Assembly: GCA_020850615.1 (NCBI GenBank)
Contig: JADZEI010000018.1
Coordinates: forward strand, 1-64,000
DNA from: Dehalococcoidia bacterium
Lineage (GTDB): Bacteria > Chloroflexota > Dehalococcoidia > Tepidiformales > Tepidiformaceae
Length of the DNA stretch: 64,000 nt
Reading direction: 5' to 3'
In this document: one piece after another, positions 57,057 to 64,000 of the stretch
Position numbering within the stretch: position 1 is the first letter of the stretch
Layout: every line of letters starts with the position of its first letter
Translations under genes and position numbers: made by a program
Notes under the pieces: generated by a model
Databases searched by the model: none
What the model saw: the letters and a program-made list of their open reading frames with translations, nothing else
What the model was told of the DNA's origin: nothing

Positions 57057-58817
57057 ATGACCGGTATGGAAGGAAAACGGCCGTCTCCCCGGCGGTTCAC
57101 GCGGCGTGCCGTCCTTGGCGGCGCGGCGGCGATCCCTGGCCTCGCCGCGGCCGCATGCAGTGGAGGCGGTGGCTCAAAGGGGACCGCGACGCCCGGTACC
57201 AGCACCGGGACCGCGCCCGGCAGCTCCGCCACGCGCGCCGCGACTTCGCAGCCCACCCGGCTGCCGGGGCTCAGCGACCGCCACGGCGAGACGCTGCGCT
57301 ACAGCGGCTTCGTCAGCAGCGACGGCGTCTGGGACCCGCACCGGACGCAGGCCGGGCCGTTCTATGGACAGCAGGCGCTCGCCTTCTCTCGGCTCCTCTG
57401 CTACGCCGACCAGGCCGACGGCACCATCGTCCCCGACCTGGCCGCGGCCCGCCCGGAGCGCCCGGACGCCCAGACCGTCGTCTTCCGGCTCAACCCGTCG
57501 GCGCGCTGGCACGAGCGGGCGCCCCTCGATGGCCGCTCCGTCACCGCCGAGGACGTGAAGTTCAGCATCGAGCGGCAGATGGCGGGCGACCTCAGCTTCG
57601 TGCGGCGGGCGCGCTGGTCGGTCATCGATACCATCGAGTCGGCCTCGCCGGACCACATCACCTTCAAGCTCAAGACGCCGTTCGCCAACGCCGAGGGCAT
57701 GTTCGCCGACGTGAACGCGTTCATCGTGCCACGCGAAATCGCCGACGCCGGGTTCACCGCGGGCAATCAGGTCGGCAGCGGGCCGTTCAGCTGGGTCGAA
57801 TGGCAGGATGCGAACTTCGCGAGCGTGCGCCGGAACCCGGCCTGGCACGGCGGCGGGGCCCGGCCCTACCTCGAGGGCATCAGCGTCATCCAGCCGAAGA
57901 ACACCGACGCGATCGAAGCGGGCCTGCGCACGAAGCAGCTCGACGCCGCCTTCGTGGGCCGGAAGGTCGCGGACCGCCTGCGCGAGAACATCGAGCAGCT
58001 CCAGGAGCAGCAGGTCGGCCACTCGCTCTCGTTTGGCATGCGCTTCTTCCTGCGGCAGGTGCCCTACGACGACCTGCGGTTCCGGGCCGCGCTCTCGATC
58101 GCCGTCGACCGCCGCGAAATGGTGCAGCGCTTCTTCGAAGGCTCCGGCGACATCAACCCCTGGGTGAGCTGGCCGATCAAGCGCTGGACGCTGCCGCAAT
58201 CCGAGCTGACCACCTTCGCGGGCTACCGGCCGGGCACCGGCGGCCGCGACGCCGACATCGCCGAGGCGAAGGCGCTGCTCGCGGCGTTCGCCGCCGAGAA
58301 GACCGTCCCCGCGGACATCCCGATCTTCGTCGAGTCCGTCGCCGAGGCGAACCTGGGGCTTGGGTCGCTGATAAGCGAGCAGCTCGCCCGCAACCTCGGG
58401 CTCAAGGTCACCGTCTACGCCGTGCCGATCGGCGAGCTGATCCGGCGCATGTTCGCGGGCGAGGCGCCCTGGGTCGCGGGGCCCGATACCGGCTGGGTCG
58501 ACCTCGACGACTGGCTCTACCCGTACTTCCACAGCACTGGCACGAACAACAGCTTCCCCATGCGGGATGAGGAGCTGGACAAGCTCATCGAATCGCAGCG
58601 CACCGAGCTGAACGAGGAGAACCGCCGCGCCATCGGGTTCGATGTCCAGCGGAAGCTGCTCGGCCTGCACGCCGGCGTGAGCTTCTGCAGCGAGCGCCTC
58701 ATCTCGCTGACCTGGCCCTACGTGAAGGGCTTCCCGCTCGACACGGCCGACGGCTACCAGCACCGCTTCGCCGACACCTGGATCGACCGCAACGACCCCA
58801 CCTTTCGCGGACGCTGA
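57057..58817 (+). CDS. Solute-binding lipoprotein, family 5 (peptide/opine/nickel type)
   Basis: A 586-residue ABC-type substrate-binding protein. The N-terminus combines a twin-arginine-like stretch (RRFTRRAVLGG) with a lipobox (LAAAAC), so it is probably a membrane-tethered lipoprotein. The family 5 hallmarks are the early RYSGFVSSDGVWDPH region, LAAARPERPDAQTVVFRLNPSARWHE and FAGYRPGTGGRDADIAEAKALLAAF. No permease or ATPase gene lies next to it, so its transporter must be elsewhere. A second in-frame ATG at 57066 is an alternative start. Confidence 0.88.
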   Translation: MTGMEGKRPSPRRFTRRAVLGGAAAIPGLAAAACSGGGGSKGTATPGTSTGTAPGSSATRAATSQPTRLPGLSDRHGETLRYSGFVSSDGVWDPHRTQAGPFYGQQALAFSRLLCYADQADGTIVPDLAAARPERPDAQTVVFRLNPSARWHERAPLDGRSVTAEDVKFSIERQMAGDLSFVRRARWSVIDTIESASPDHITFKLKTPFANAEGMFADVNAFIVPREIADAGFTAGNQVGSGPFSWVEWQDANFASVRRNPAWHGGGARPYLEGISVIQPKNTDAIEAGLRTKQLDAAFVGRKVADRLRENIEQLQEQQVGHSLSFGMRFFLRQVPYDDLRFRAALSIAVDRREMVQRFFEGSGDINPWVSWPIKRWTLPQSELTTFAGYRPGTGGRDADIAEAKALLAAFAAEKTVPADIPIFVESVAEANLGLGSLISEQLARNLGLKVTVYAVPIGELIRRMFAGEAPWVAGPDTGWVDLDDWLYPYFHSTGTNNSFPMRDEELDKLIESQRTELNEENRRAIGFDVQRKLLGLHAGVSFCSERLISLTWPYVKGFPLDTADGYQHRFADTWIDRNDPTFRGR

Positions 58818-58864
58818 GCCGGCGTAAAGTACGGCGCCGGGGACATCTCCCCCGGGAGGCGCAC

Positions 58865-59206
58865 GTGCGCACGTTCATCGTCGAGCTCGGGACCGGCGCC
58901 GACCTGCACGGCGGAGACGCCACGACGGCCGCTCTGCGCGCCGTGCAGGACTGCTTCAACCACGTTTCGCTCCCCGGCCTCTTCTCGGTCGCCGGGCTCA
59001 AGGACCCGAACGAGATGGAGGTCGAGGTCATCCTCGGCGTGCCCGCCGGCGTCCCGCCCGTGGACCTCAACAAGGTCGCCGCGAACTTCCCCTTCGGCCG
59101 CGTGTCCGTCAGCGTCCAGGACGGCGGCCTCTCCGCCCCGGGCGGGGGGCGCGAAGACGACACGATCACGATGGTGAACGCCGCGGTCTACGTCCGCGTC
59201 CCATGA
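58865..59206 (+). CDS. Lin0512-family conserved protein
   Basis: A 113-residue protein recognisable as the Lin0512 family (TIGR02058 as I recall it): MRTFIVELGTGADLHGGDATTAALRAVQDCFNHVSLP, VEVILGVPAGVPPVDLNKVAANFPFG and the C-terminal AAVYVRV strand. Its function is unknown; the fold is likely a small beta-alpha protein. GTG start with GGGAGG upstream. It follows the solute-binding protein by 47 bases and may share its transcript. Confidence 0.78.
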   Translation: MRTFIVELGTGADLHGGDATTAALRAVQDCFNHVSLPGLFSVAGLKDPNEMEVEVILGVPAGVPPVDLNKVAANFPFGRVSVSVQDGGLSAPGGGREDDTITMVNAAVYVRVP

Positions 59207-59233
59207 GCCTGCTTCGGGATCGACGGGCTTTCG

Positions 59234-59251
59234 GGCCGCGAAAAGGCGGCC
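59234..59251 (+). terminator. Small hairpin after the Lin0512 gene
   Basis: GGCCGC (59234-59239) and GCGGCC (59246-59251) pair around GAAAAG, 28 bases after the stop. The stem is short and has no T-run, so the terminator assignment is weak. Confidence 0.35.
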
Positions 59252-59340
59252 GGACGGGCTGAAACCACCTTGCGCAGGGGTGCTAGAGTGCGCGCGCCGT
59301 CGTCGCGTGTACTTCATCGCGGGCGGCGAAGGAGGGCATC

Positions 59341-60303
59341 GTGCCGCTTGATCACGAACAGCTCGTCGCTATGTACCGCGCGCTTTCCGGCACACGCATC
59401 GCGGAACAGACGATTACAGACCTGAACAAGAGCGGGGTCCTGCGCGGACACCACTCCGGACTTGGCCACGAGGCTGTCGGCGTCGCCGTCGGCATGGCCG
59501 TCCGCCCGGACGACTGCGTCCAGATGAGCCACCGGTCGGGCATGATGCTCTCGCACGCGCGCGGTGGGTACTCCCTGCGCGAAGCGGTGCTGAGCCAGTT
59601 CGGCCGCGCGCCGAGCCATTACGCCAGCCTGCCCGGGCGGCCGCGCACCCTCACGATCGTCGGCCTCGTCGGTACGTGGGTCCCGATGTCCGTCGGCATC
59701 TCCATGGCCGACCGCCTGCGCGGCAAGGACACGGTCACCGTCACGTTCTTCGGCGATGGCGCCGCCAACGAAGGCGCCGTCCACGAGGCGATGAACCTCG
59801 CCGGCGCCCGCCGCCTGCCGATGGTCTTCCTCATCGAGAACAACGGCATGGCCGTAAGCATGCCCACGAGCGAGGCGACCGCCGCATCCGACTTCGCGGC
59901 CCGCGCCGCCGGCTACGGCATGCCCGGCGTGCTGGTCGACGGCCACGACCCCGTCGCGCTCCACGAGGTCGCGGAAGAAGCGGTCGCCCGCGCGCGCCGC
60001 GGCCAGGGCCCGACCCTCATCGAAGCGAAGCTCATCCGCTGGGAATCGCACGCCAACGGCATCGCCGACCTGCGCACCCCGGAGGAGATCGAGGAGGCGC
60101 ACCGCCGCGACGGCGTCCGCCAGCTGCGCGATGCCCTCATCGGCCAGGGCATCCTCTCCGAGGCGGACGCCGATGCGATCGACGACGCCGCCCGCGCGGA
60201 AGTCGATGCCGCCGTCGAAGAAGGCCGCACCGCCGGGTTCGACATGACCGTACCGCCGCCGATGGACGCCGCCGACGCCTGGCGCCTGACCTACGCCAAC
60301 TGA
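59341..60303 (+). CDS. 2-oxoacid/acetoin dehydrogenase E1 alpha subunit (first set)
   Basis: A 320-residue thiamine-diphosphate-dependent E1 alpha subunit. The ThDP motif is FFGDGAANEGAVHEAMNLAG closing with IENNGMAVS; QMSHRSGMMLSHARGG lies before it and AKLIRWESHANG after. It matches the AcoA/PdhA/BkdA group, which decarboxylates a 2-oxoacid or acetoin and passes the acyl group to lipoyl E2. GTG start with GGAGGG upstream. E1 beta follows 16 bases later. No E2 or E3 gene is in the window. Confidence 0.9.
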   Translation: MPLDHEQLVAMYRALSGTRIAEQTITDLNKSGVLRGHHSGLGHEAVGVAVGMAVRPDDCVQMSHRSGMMLSHARGGYSLREAVLSQFGRAPSHYASLPGRPRTLTIVGLVGTWVPMSVGISMADRLRGKDTVTVTFFGDGAANEGAVHEAMNLAGARRLPMVFLIENNGMAVSMPTSEATAASDFAARAAGYGMPGVLVDGHDPVALHEVAEEAVARARRGQGPTLIEAKLIRWESHANGIADLRTPEEIEEAHRRDGVRQLRDALIGQGILSEADADAIDDAARAEVDAAVEEGRTAGFDMTVPPPMDAADAWRLTYAN

Positions 60304-60319
60304 GACCCGGGAGGACGAG

Positions 60320-61324
60320 ATGGGCTCTACGCTCTACATCAATGCGATCAACCGGGCGCTCCACGAGGAGATGGCCCGCGACAACGAGGTCGTCGCGATC
60401 GGCCTCGACATTGGGCGACAGGGTGGCCTCTTCGGCGTCACGCGCGGGCTGTTCGAACGCTTCGGGCCCTCCCGCGTCATGGACACGCCGATCTCCGAGG
60501 CCGGCTACATGGGCGCCGCCATCGGCATGGCCATGGAGGGCGTACGCCCGGTCGTGGAAATCCAGTTCGCCGACTTCGTGACCGTCGCCTTCGACCAGAT
60601 CGTCACGGTCGCCGCGAAGATGCACTACATGACCGGCGGCGGAAAGAACGTACCAATCGTCGTGCGCCTGCCGTACGGCGTGAACGTCAGTGGCGAGGGC
60701 TACATGACGGGCGCGGGCCCGCACCACTCGCAGAGCCCCGAGGCGTGGTTCTGCCACTGCCCGGGCCTGAAGGTCGTGATGCCGAGCTCCCCCGCGGACG
60801 CCCTCGGGCTGCTCAAGGCGGCGATTCGCGATAACGACCCCGTCATCTACTTCGAGCAAAAGGGCCTCTACTACACCCTTTCGGGCGAGGTGCCGGAAGA
60901 CGGCGAGGACCACATCGTGCCCATCGGCAAGGCCGCCGTCCGCCGCGAAGGCACCGACGCCACGATTGTCGCCACCGGCGCCATGGTCGGCCTCTCGCTG
61001 GCCGTCGCCGAGAAGCTGGCGGGCGAAGGCGTTTCCGTCGAGGTCGTGGACCCGCGGACGCTCGTGCCACTGGACCGCGAGACCCTGGTCGCATCCGTGC
61101 GCAAGACCGGCCGTGTGGTGGTCACGCACGAAGCCTCGCAGACCGGTGGCTTCGGTGCGGAGGTCGCGGCGGTGCTCGCCGACGACGCCTACGCGAGCCT
61201 GCGCGCGCCGGTGAAGCGTGTGGCGGCGCGGGACATGCCCGTCCCGGCCGGGCTCGCCGCACGGGCCGCCCTCCCGGGCGAAGCCCGTATCGAGAAGGCC
61301 GTGCGCGCGGTGCTCGGCAAGTAA
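60320..61324 (+). CDS. 2-oxoacid/acetoin dehydrogenase E1 beta subunit (first set)
   Basis: A 334-residue transketolase-like E1 beta subunit. Segments seen: AINRALHEEMARDNEVVAIGLD, RVMDTPISEAGYMGAAIGMAMEG, VEIQFADFVTVAFDQIV and VVDPRTLVPLDRETLV. It pairs with the alpha subunit immediately upstream to form the E1 heterotetramer. GGGAGG precedes the ATG. The substrate may be a branched-chain 2-oxoacid, pyruvate or acetoin. Confidence 0.92.
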   Translation: MGSTLYINAINRALHEEMARDNEVVAIGLDIGRQGGLFGVTRGLFERFGPSRVMDTPISEAGYMGAAIGMAMEGVRPVVEIQFADFVTVAFDQIVTVAAKMHYMTGGGKNVPIVVRLPYGVNVSGEGYMTGAGPHHSQSPEAWFCHCPGLKVVMPSSPADALGLLKAAIRDNDPVIYFEQKGLYYTLSGEVPEDGEDHIVPIGKAAVRREGTDATIVATGAMVGLSLAVAEKLAGEGVSVEVVDPRTLVPLDRETLVASVRKTGRVVVTHEASQTGGFGAEVAAVLADDAYASLRAPVKRVAARDMPVPAGLAARAALPGEARIEKAVRAVLGK

Positions 61325-61339
61325 CCCCGCGCCGCCCGG

Positions 61340-62338
61340 CTACAGCCGGACGATGGTCGTGCCGATCGTGCCGCCGTGGAGCAACTCCACGAAGGCACGC
61401 GGCGCGGCCTCCAGGCCCTTGAACTCCGTGACCCGCGGCGCCAGCTCGCCCCGCTCGATCCAGCTCGCGAGCTCGCGCCGGGCCTCGCCGTAGCGCGCCG
61501 CGAAATCGAACACGAGGAACCCCTCCATCCGGACCCGGTTGTTCACCAGGAGGCCGGGCACCCCGCGCGGCCCCGGGCCCGGGTTCGATGTGTCGTACTG
61601 GCTGACCACGCCGCAGCAGACGATCCGGCCGCGCAGGTTCATCCGGAAGAGCGCGCTCTCGAGGATGTCGCCGCCGGTGTTGTCGAAGTACACGTCGATG
61701 CGGTCCGGCGTCACGGCCTTGAAGGCGGCGCGGAAGCCGGGATCCTTGTAGTTCACTGCCTCGTCGAAGCCGAGCTCCTTCACGAGGAGCTGGCACTTCT
61801 CGTCCGACCCGGCGACCCCGACGACGCGGCAGCCCTGGCGCTTCGCGACCTGCCCCACGATGTGCCCGACGGAGCCGGCCGCCGCGGAAACGACCACCGT
61901 CTCGCCCGCCTTCGGCCGTCCCACTTCGAGCAGCCCGAAGTACGCCGTGAGGCCGTTCGTGCCGAGGACGCCGAGCTGCAGCGCCGGGTCGATGCCCGCC
62001 TCGACGCGCTGGAGCCCCGCGCCGTCGTGCACGGAGAGTTCCTGCCAGCCCGTGGGCGCGACGACGATGTCGCCGGCCGCGAGCCCGGGCGCCCGCGATT
62101 CCTCGACCCGGGCGATGCCGGTGCCGCCCATGACGACGCCCGAGACGGGCGCGCCGGCGTAGCTCGCGCTGCCCTGGAGCCCCGCCCGCTGCCCCGCGCC
62201 GATGGTGAGCGCGAGCGTGCGGCAGAGCACCTGCCCTTCGCCGGGCGCCAGGGCATCGCCCTCGCGGACCTCGAAGTTCGACGGCTCCAGCGGGCCGGTG
62301 GGCACGTTTGCGATGACGACCTGGCGATTGCCGGGCAT
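61340..62338 (-). CDS. MDR-family NADP-dependent oxidoreductase (CurA/LTB4DH-like)
   Basis: A 332-residue medium-chain reductase without catalytic zinc. The cofactor motif is SAAAGSVGHIVGQVAKRQGCRVVGVAGSDEK; CCGVVSQYD and MEGFLVFDF are typical of the YncB/CurA/leukotriene B4 12-hydroxydehydrogenase branch, which reduces enal or enone double bonds with NADPH. It lies between the two E1 sets but on the opposite strand. It is therefore not co-transcribed, though it may share the metabolic theme. Confidence 0.88.
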   Translation of the reverse strand: MPGNRQVVIANVPTGPLEPSNFEVREGDALAPGEGQVLCRTLALTIGAGQRAGLQGSASYAGAPVSGVVMGGTGIARVEESRAPGLAAGDIVVAPTGWQELSVHDGAGLQRVEAGIDPALQLGVLGTNGLTAYFGLLEVGRPKAGETVVVSAAAGSVGHIVGQVAKRQGCRVVGVAGSDEKCQLLVKELGFDEAVNYKDPGFRAAFKAVTPDRIDVYFDNTGGDILESALFRMNLRGRIVCCGVVSQYDTSNPGPGPRGVPGLLVNNRVRMEGFLVFDFAARYGEARRELASWIERGELAPRVTEFKGLEAAPRAFVELLHGGTIGTTIVRL

Positions 62339-62529
62339 GGGGACCTCCTCGCGGCGGGCGCAGACGCCAGCGCGCGGCGCCGAATCTACGGACTATGGCC
62401 GATGGTCGCAAGGGAACGTACCCCGTGGCCGAGACAGTGGCGCCGGTTGTGGCAGAATACGCCCGCCGCCTGCCGGGCTGCCTCACGGCGCCCGCGGCCG
62501 TGGACAGCATTCCCTGGAGGCGCTCGGAT

Positions 62530-63513
62530 ATGGACGTCAACCGGGAGGTCCTGCTGGACCTCCACTATCGCATGTTGCGGATCCGGCTGTTCGAAGAGGA
62601 AGCCGGGAAGCTGAGCGAGGCCGGGCGCATCCCGGGCGCGCTCCACCTCTACGTCGGCGAAGAAGCCGTCGCCGCGGGCGTCATGGCCCACCTCACCGAC
62701 GCCGACCAGCTCACGAGCACCCATCGCGGCCACGGGCACCTGGTCGCCAAGGGCGGCGACTTCAAGAAGATGTACGCCGAGCTGTTCGGCCGCTCCACCG
62801 GCTACTGCAAGGGCAAGGGCGGCAGCATGCACATCGCCGATGTCGACCTCGGCATGCTCGGCGCGAACGGCATCGTCGGAGGCGGGCCACCCATCGCCAT
62901 CGGCGCCGCCTTCGCGAACAAGTACCGCGGCACGCGCAACGTGACCGTGTGCTTCTTCGGCGACGGCGCCAGCAACGAGGGCACCTTCCACGAAGCGGCG
63001 AACATGGCCGCGCTCTACCGGCTGCCGGTCGTCTTCGTATGCGAGAACAACGGCTTCGGGGAGTTCACCCCGCAGGCCAAGCACCAGGCCATCCGCGATG
63101 TCGCCGACCGCGCGACCTCATACGGCATGCCCGGGCTCATCGTCGATGGCATGGACGCCGTGGCCGTGTACGAAAGCGCCGGCGAAGCGATCGAGCGTGC
63201 CCGCCGGGGCGAAGGCCCAACCCTGCTCGAAGCCAAGACTTACCGCTTCTTCGACCACGTCGGCGTGCGCGGCATGGGCGTGAGCTACCGCGCCGACGAA
63301 GAAGTGCTCGAATGGCGGAAGCGCGACCCGCTCCTCAGCTTCGAACAGAAGCTCGTCGAGACCGGCGTGACCGACCAGGGCTCGATCAACGCCCTGCGCG
63401 AGCGCGTCCTGTTCGAAATCAACGAGGCGATCACGTTCGCCCAGGAGAGCCCGTTCCCGGACGAGAGCCAGCTCCTCGAAGACGTGTATGCGGTGTCCGG
63501 AGGTGTGCGATGA
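62530..63513 (+). CDS. 2-oxoacid/acetoin dehydrogenase E1 alpha subunit (second set)
   Basis: A 327-residue E1 alpha subunit distinct from the first. ThDP motif FFGDGASNEGTFHEAANMAA with CENNGFGEF; TSTHRGHGHLVAKGGDFKKM and GKGGSMHIADVDLGMLGANG are the pattern of acetoin- and pyruvate-dehydrogenase E1 alpha. I chose the ATG at 62530, with GGAGG 8 bases upstream; the frame extends 45 codons further without family character. The stop overlaps the next E1 beta ATG by four bases (ATGA). Confidence 0.92.
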   Translation: MDVNREVLLDLHYRMLRIRLFEEEAGKLSEAGRIPGALHLYVGEEAVAAGVMAHLTDADQLTSTHRGHGHLVAKGGDFKKMYAELFGRSTGYCKGKGGSMHIADVDLGMLGANGIVGGGPPIAIGAAFANKYRGTRNVTVCFFGDGASNEGTFHEAANMAALYRLPVVFVCENNGFGEFTPQAKHQAIRDVADRATSYGMPGLIVDGMDAVAVYESAGEAIERARRGEGPTLLEAKTYRFFDHVGVRGMGVSYRADEEVLEWRKRDPLLSFEQKLVETGVTDQGSINALRERVLFEINEAITFAQESPFPDESQLLEDVYAVSGGVR

Positions 63514-64000
63514 CGACCGCGGAAGCCCCAGCGGCGCGCGAAATCCCCTACGTCTCGGCGGTGAACGAGGCCATCCGCCAGCTCATGGAAGCCGACCCCG
63601 ATGTCTTCATAGCCGGTGAGGACGTTGCCGGCTATGGCGGCGTCTTCGGCGTCTCGCGCGGGCTCCTCGGGGAGTTCGGCGAACGGCGCGTGGTCGACAC
63701 ACCCATCAGCGAGTCCGCCATCGTCGGGCTCGGCGTGGGCGCCGCCGCGGCCGGGCTGCGGCCCATCATCGACATTATGTTCATGGACTTCATGGGCGTC
63801 TGCATGGACGAAGTCGTGAACCAGATGGCGAAGATGCGCTACATGTTCGGCGGCAAGGCACGCCTGCCGCTGACGCTCCACACCATGGCCGGCGGCGGCA
63901 TGAACATGGCCGCCCAGCACAGCCAGTGCCTCGAGGCGTGGTTCTGCCACATCCCCGGGCTCAAGGTGGTCATGCCCTCCGGTGCCTACGAAGCCAAGGG
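63510..64000 (+). CDS. 2-oxoacid/acetoin dehydrogenase E1 beta subunit (second set), 3' end outside window
   Basis: The first 163 codons of an E1 beta subunit, cut by the window end. Visible: EIPYVSAVNEAIRQLMEADPDVFIAGEDVAGYGG, VVDTPISESAIVGLGVGAA, IDIMFMDFMGVCMDEVVNQ and MNMAAQHSQCLEAWFCHIPGLKVVMP, all standard for the AcoB/PdhB family. It is translationally coupled to the preceding alpha subunit. An E2 gene probably follows beyond the window. Confidence 0.93.
   Translation, partial: MTTAEAPAAREIPYVSAVNEAIRQLMEADPDVFIAGEDVAGYGGVFGVSRGLLGEFGERRVVDTPISESAIVGLGVGAAAAGLRPIIDIMFMDFMGVCMDEVVNQMAKMRYMFGGKARLPLTLHTMAGGGMNMAAQHSQCLEAWFCHIPGLKVVMPSGAYEAK

Overview
The window is one uninterrupted piece of a high-GC bacterial chromosome with dense operons. 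I see no mobile element, prophage, CRISPR array, rRNA or tRNA. The gene mix points to an aerobic member of the Chloroflexota, near the Dehalococcoidia/Tepidiformia side: a DapL-type lysine pathway, an A2-type cytochrome oxidase, the MEP isoprenoid route, many CaiB/BaiF CoA-transferases, P/T-rich secreted proteins and several TTG/GTG starts. This placement is inferred from gene content and was not tested by phylogeny.

Layout. 1-7500: end of glutamate synthase (gltB, gltD), a small HExxH protein, HflX, and a pair of class III CoA-transferases that may form a heterodimer. 7500-15300: an aerobic respiration block. A minus-strand oxidase operon runs coxB, ctaD, ctaE and then an unusual membrane protein with two cupredoxin domains. 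ctaG diverges from it, and the heme A genes ctaA-ctaB follow on the minus strand. 15400-19640: M23 and S41 peptidases, smpB and a beta-propeller protein. 19968-25796: a copper-handling island on the minus strand (two-component system, His/Met-rich secreted protein, csoR, copZ, copA). Its copA carries an extra membrane helix and a cupredoxin-like tail. 25870-32130: a CoA-transferase, methyltransferase, endonuclease IV, a PRISE-like reductase, ispG and an MBL-fold enzyme.

32350-37600: a regulatory stretch with a FliA/WhiG-type sigma factor, a response-regulator-like protein without the usual phosphorylation residues, a class II aldolase and a second two-component system. 37739-41900: dxs, a polyprenyl diphosphate synthase and dapL. 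41900-48880: the least familiar region. A leader of almost 1 kb with serial hairpins precedes four genes for exported proteins: a von Willebrand A protein, a protein of unknown fold, a membrane-anchored Ig-like protein, and a P/T/S-rich paralogue of the second. I take this as a cell-envelope or adhesion system that I cannot match to a named one.

48885-64000: a methyltransferase and dapF, an MFS exporter, a PPOX-fold protein, a nitroreductase-like protein, recQ, a VTT-domain protein, pterin carbinolamine dehydratase, a lipoprotein solute-binding protein, a Lin0512-family protein, and two sets of thiamine-diphosphate 2-oxoacid dehydrogenase E1 genes separated by an MDR reductase. The last E1 beta gene runs off the end.

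Two themes tie the region together. Copper appears repeatedly: oxidase CuA/CuB sites, cupredoxins, and a Cu exporter with its sensors. Cupredoxin modules fused to membrane proteins occur in both the oxidase operon and the copper operon. Central metabolism (nitrogen assimilation, acyl-CoA chemistry, isoprenoids, lysine) fills most of the rest.
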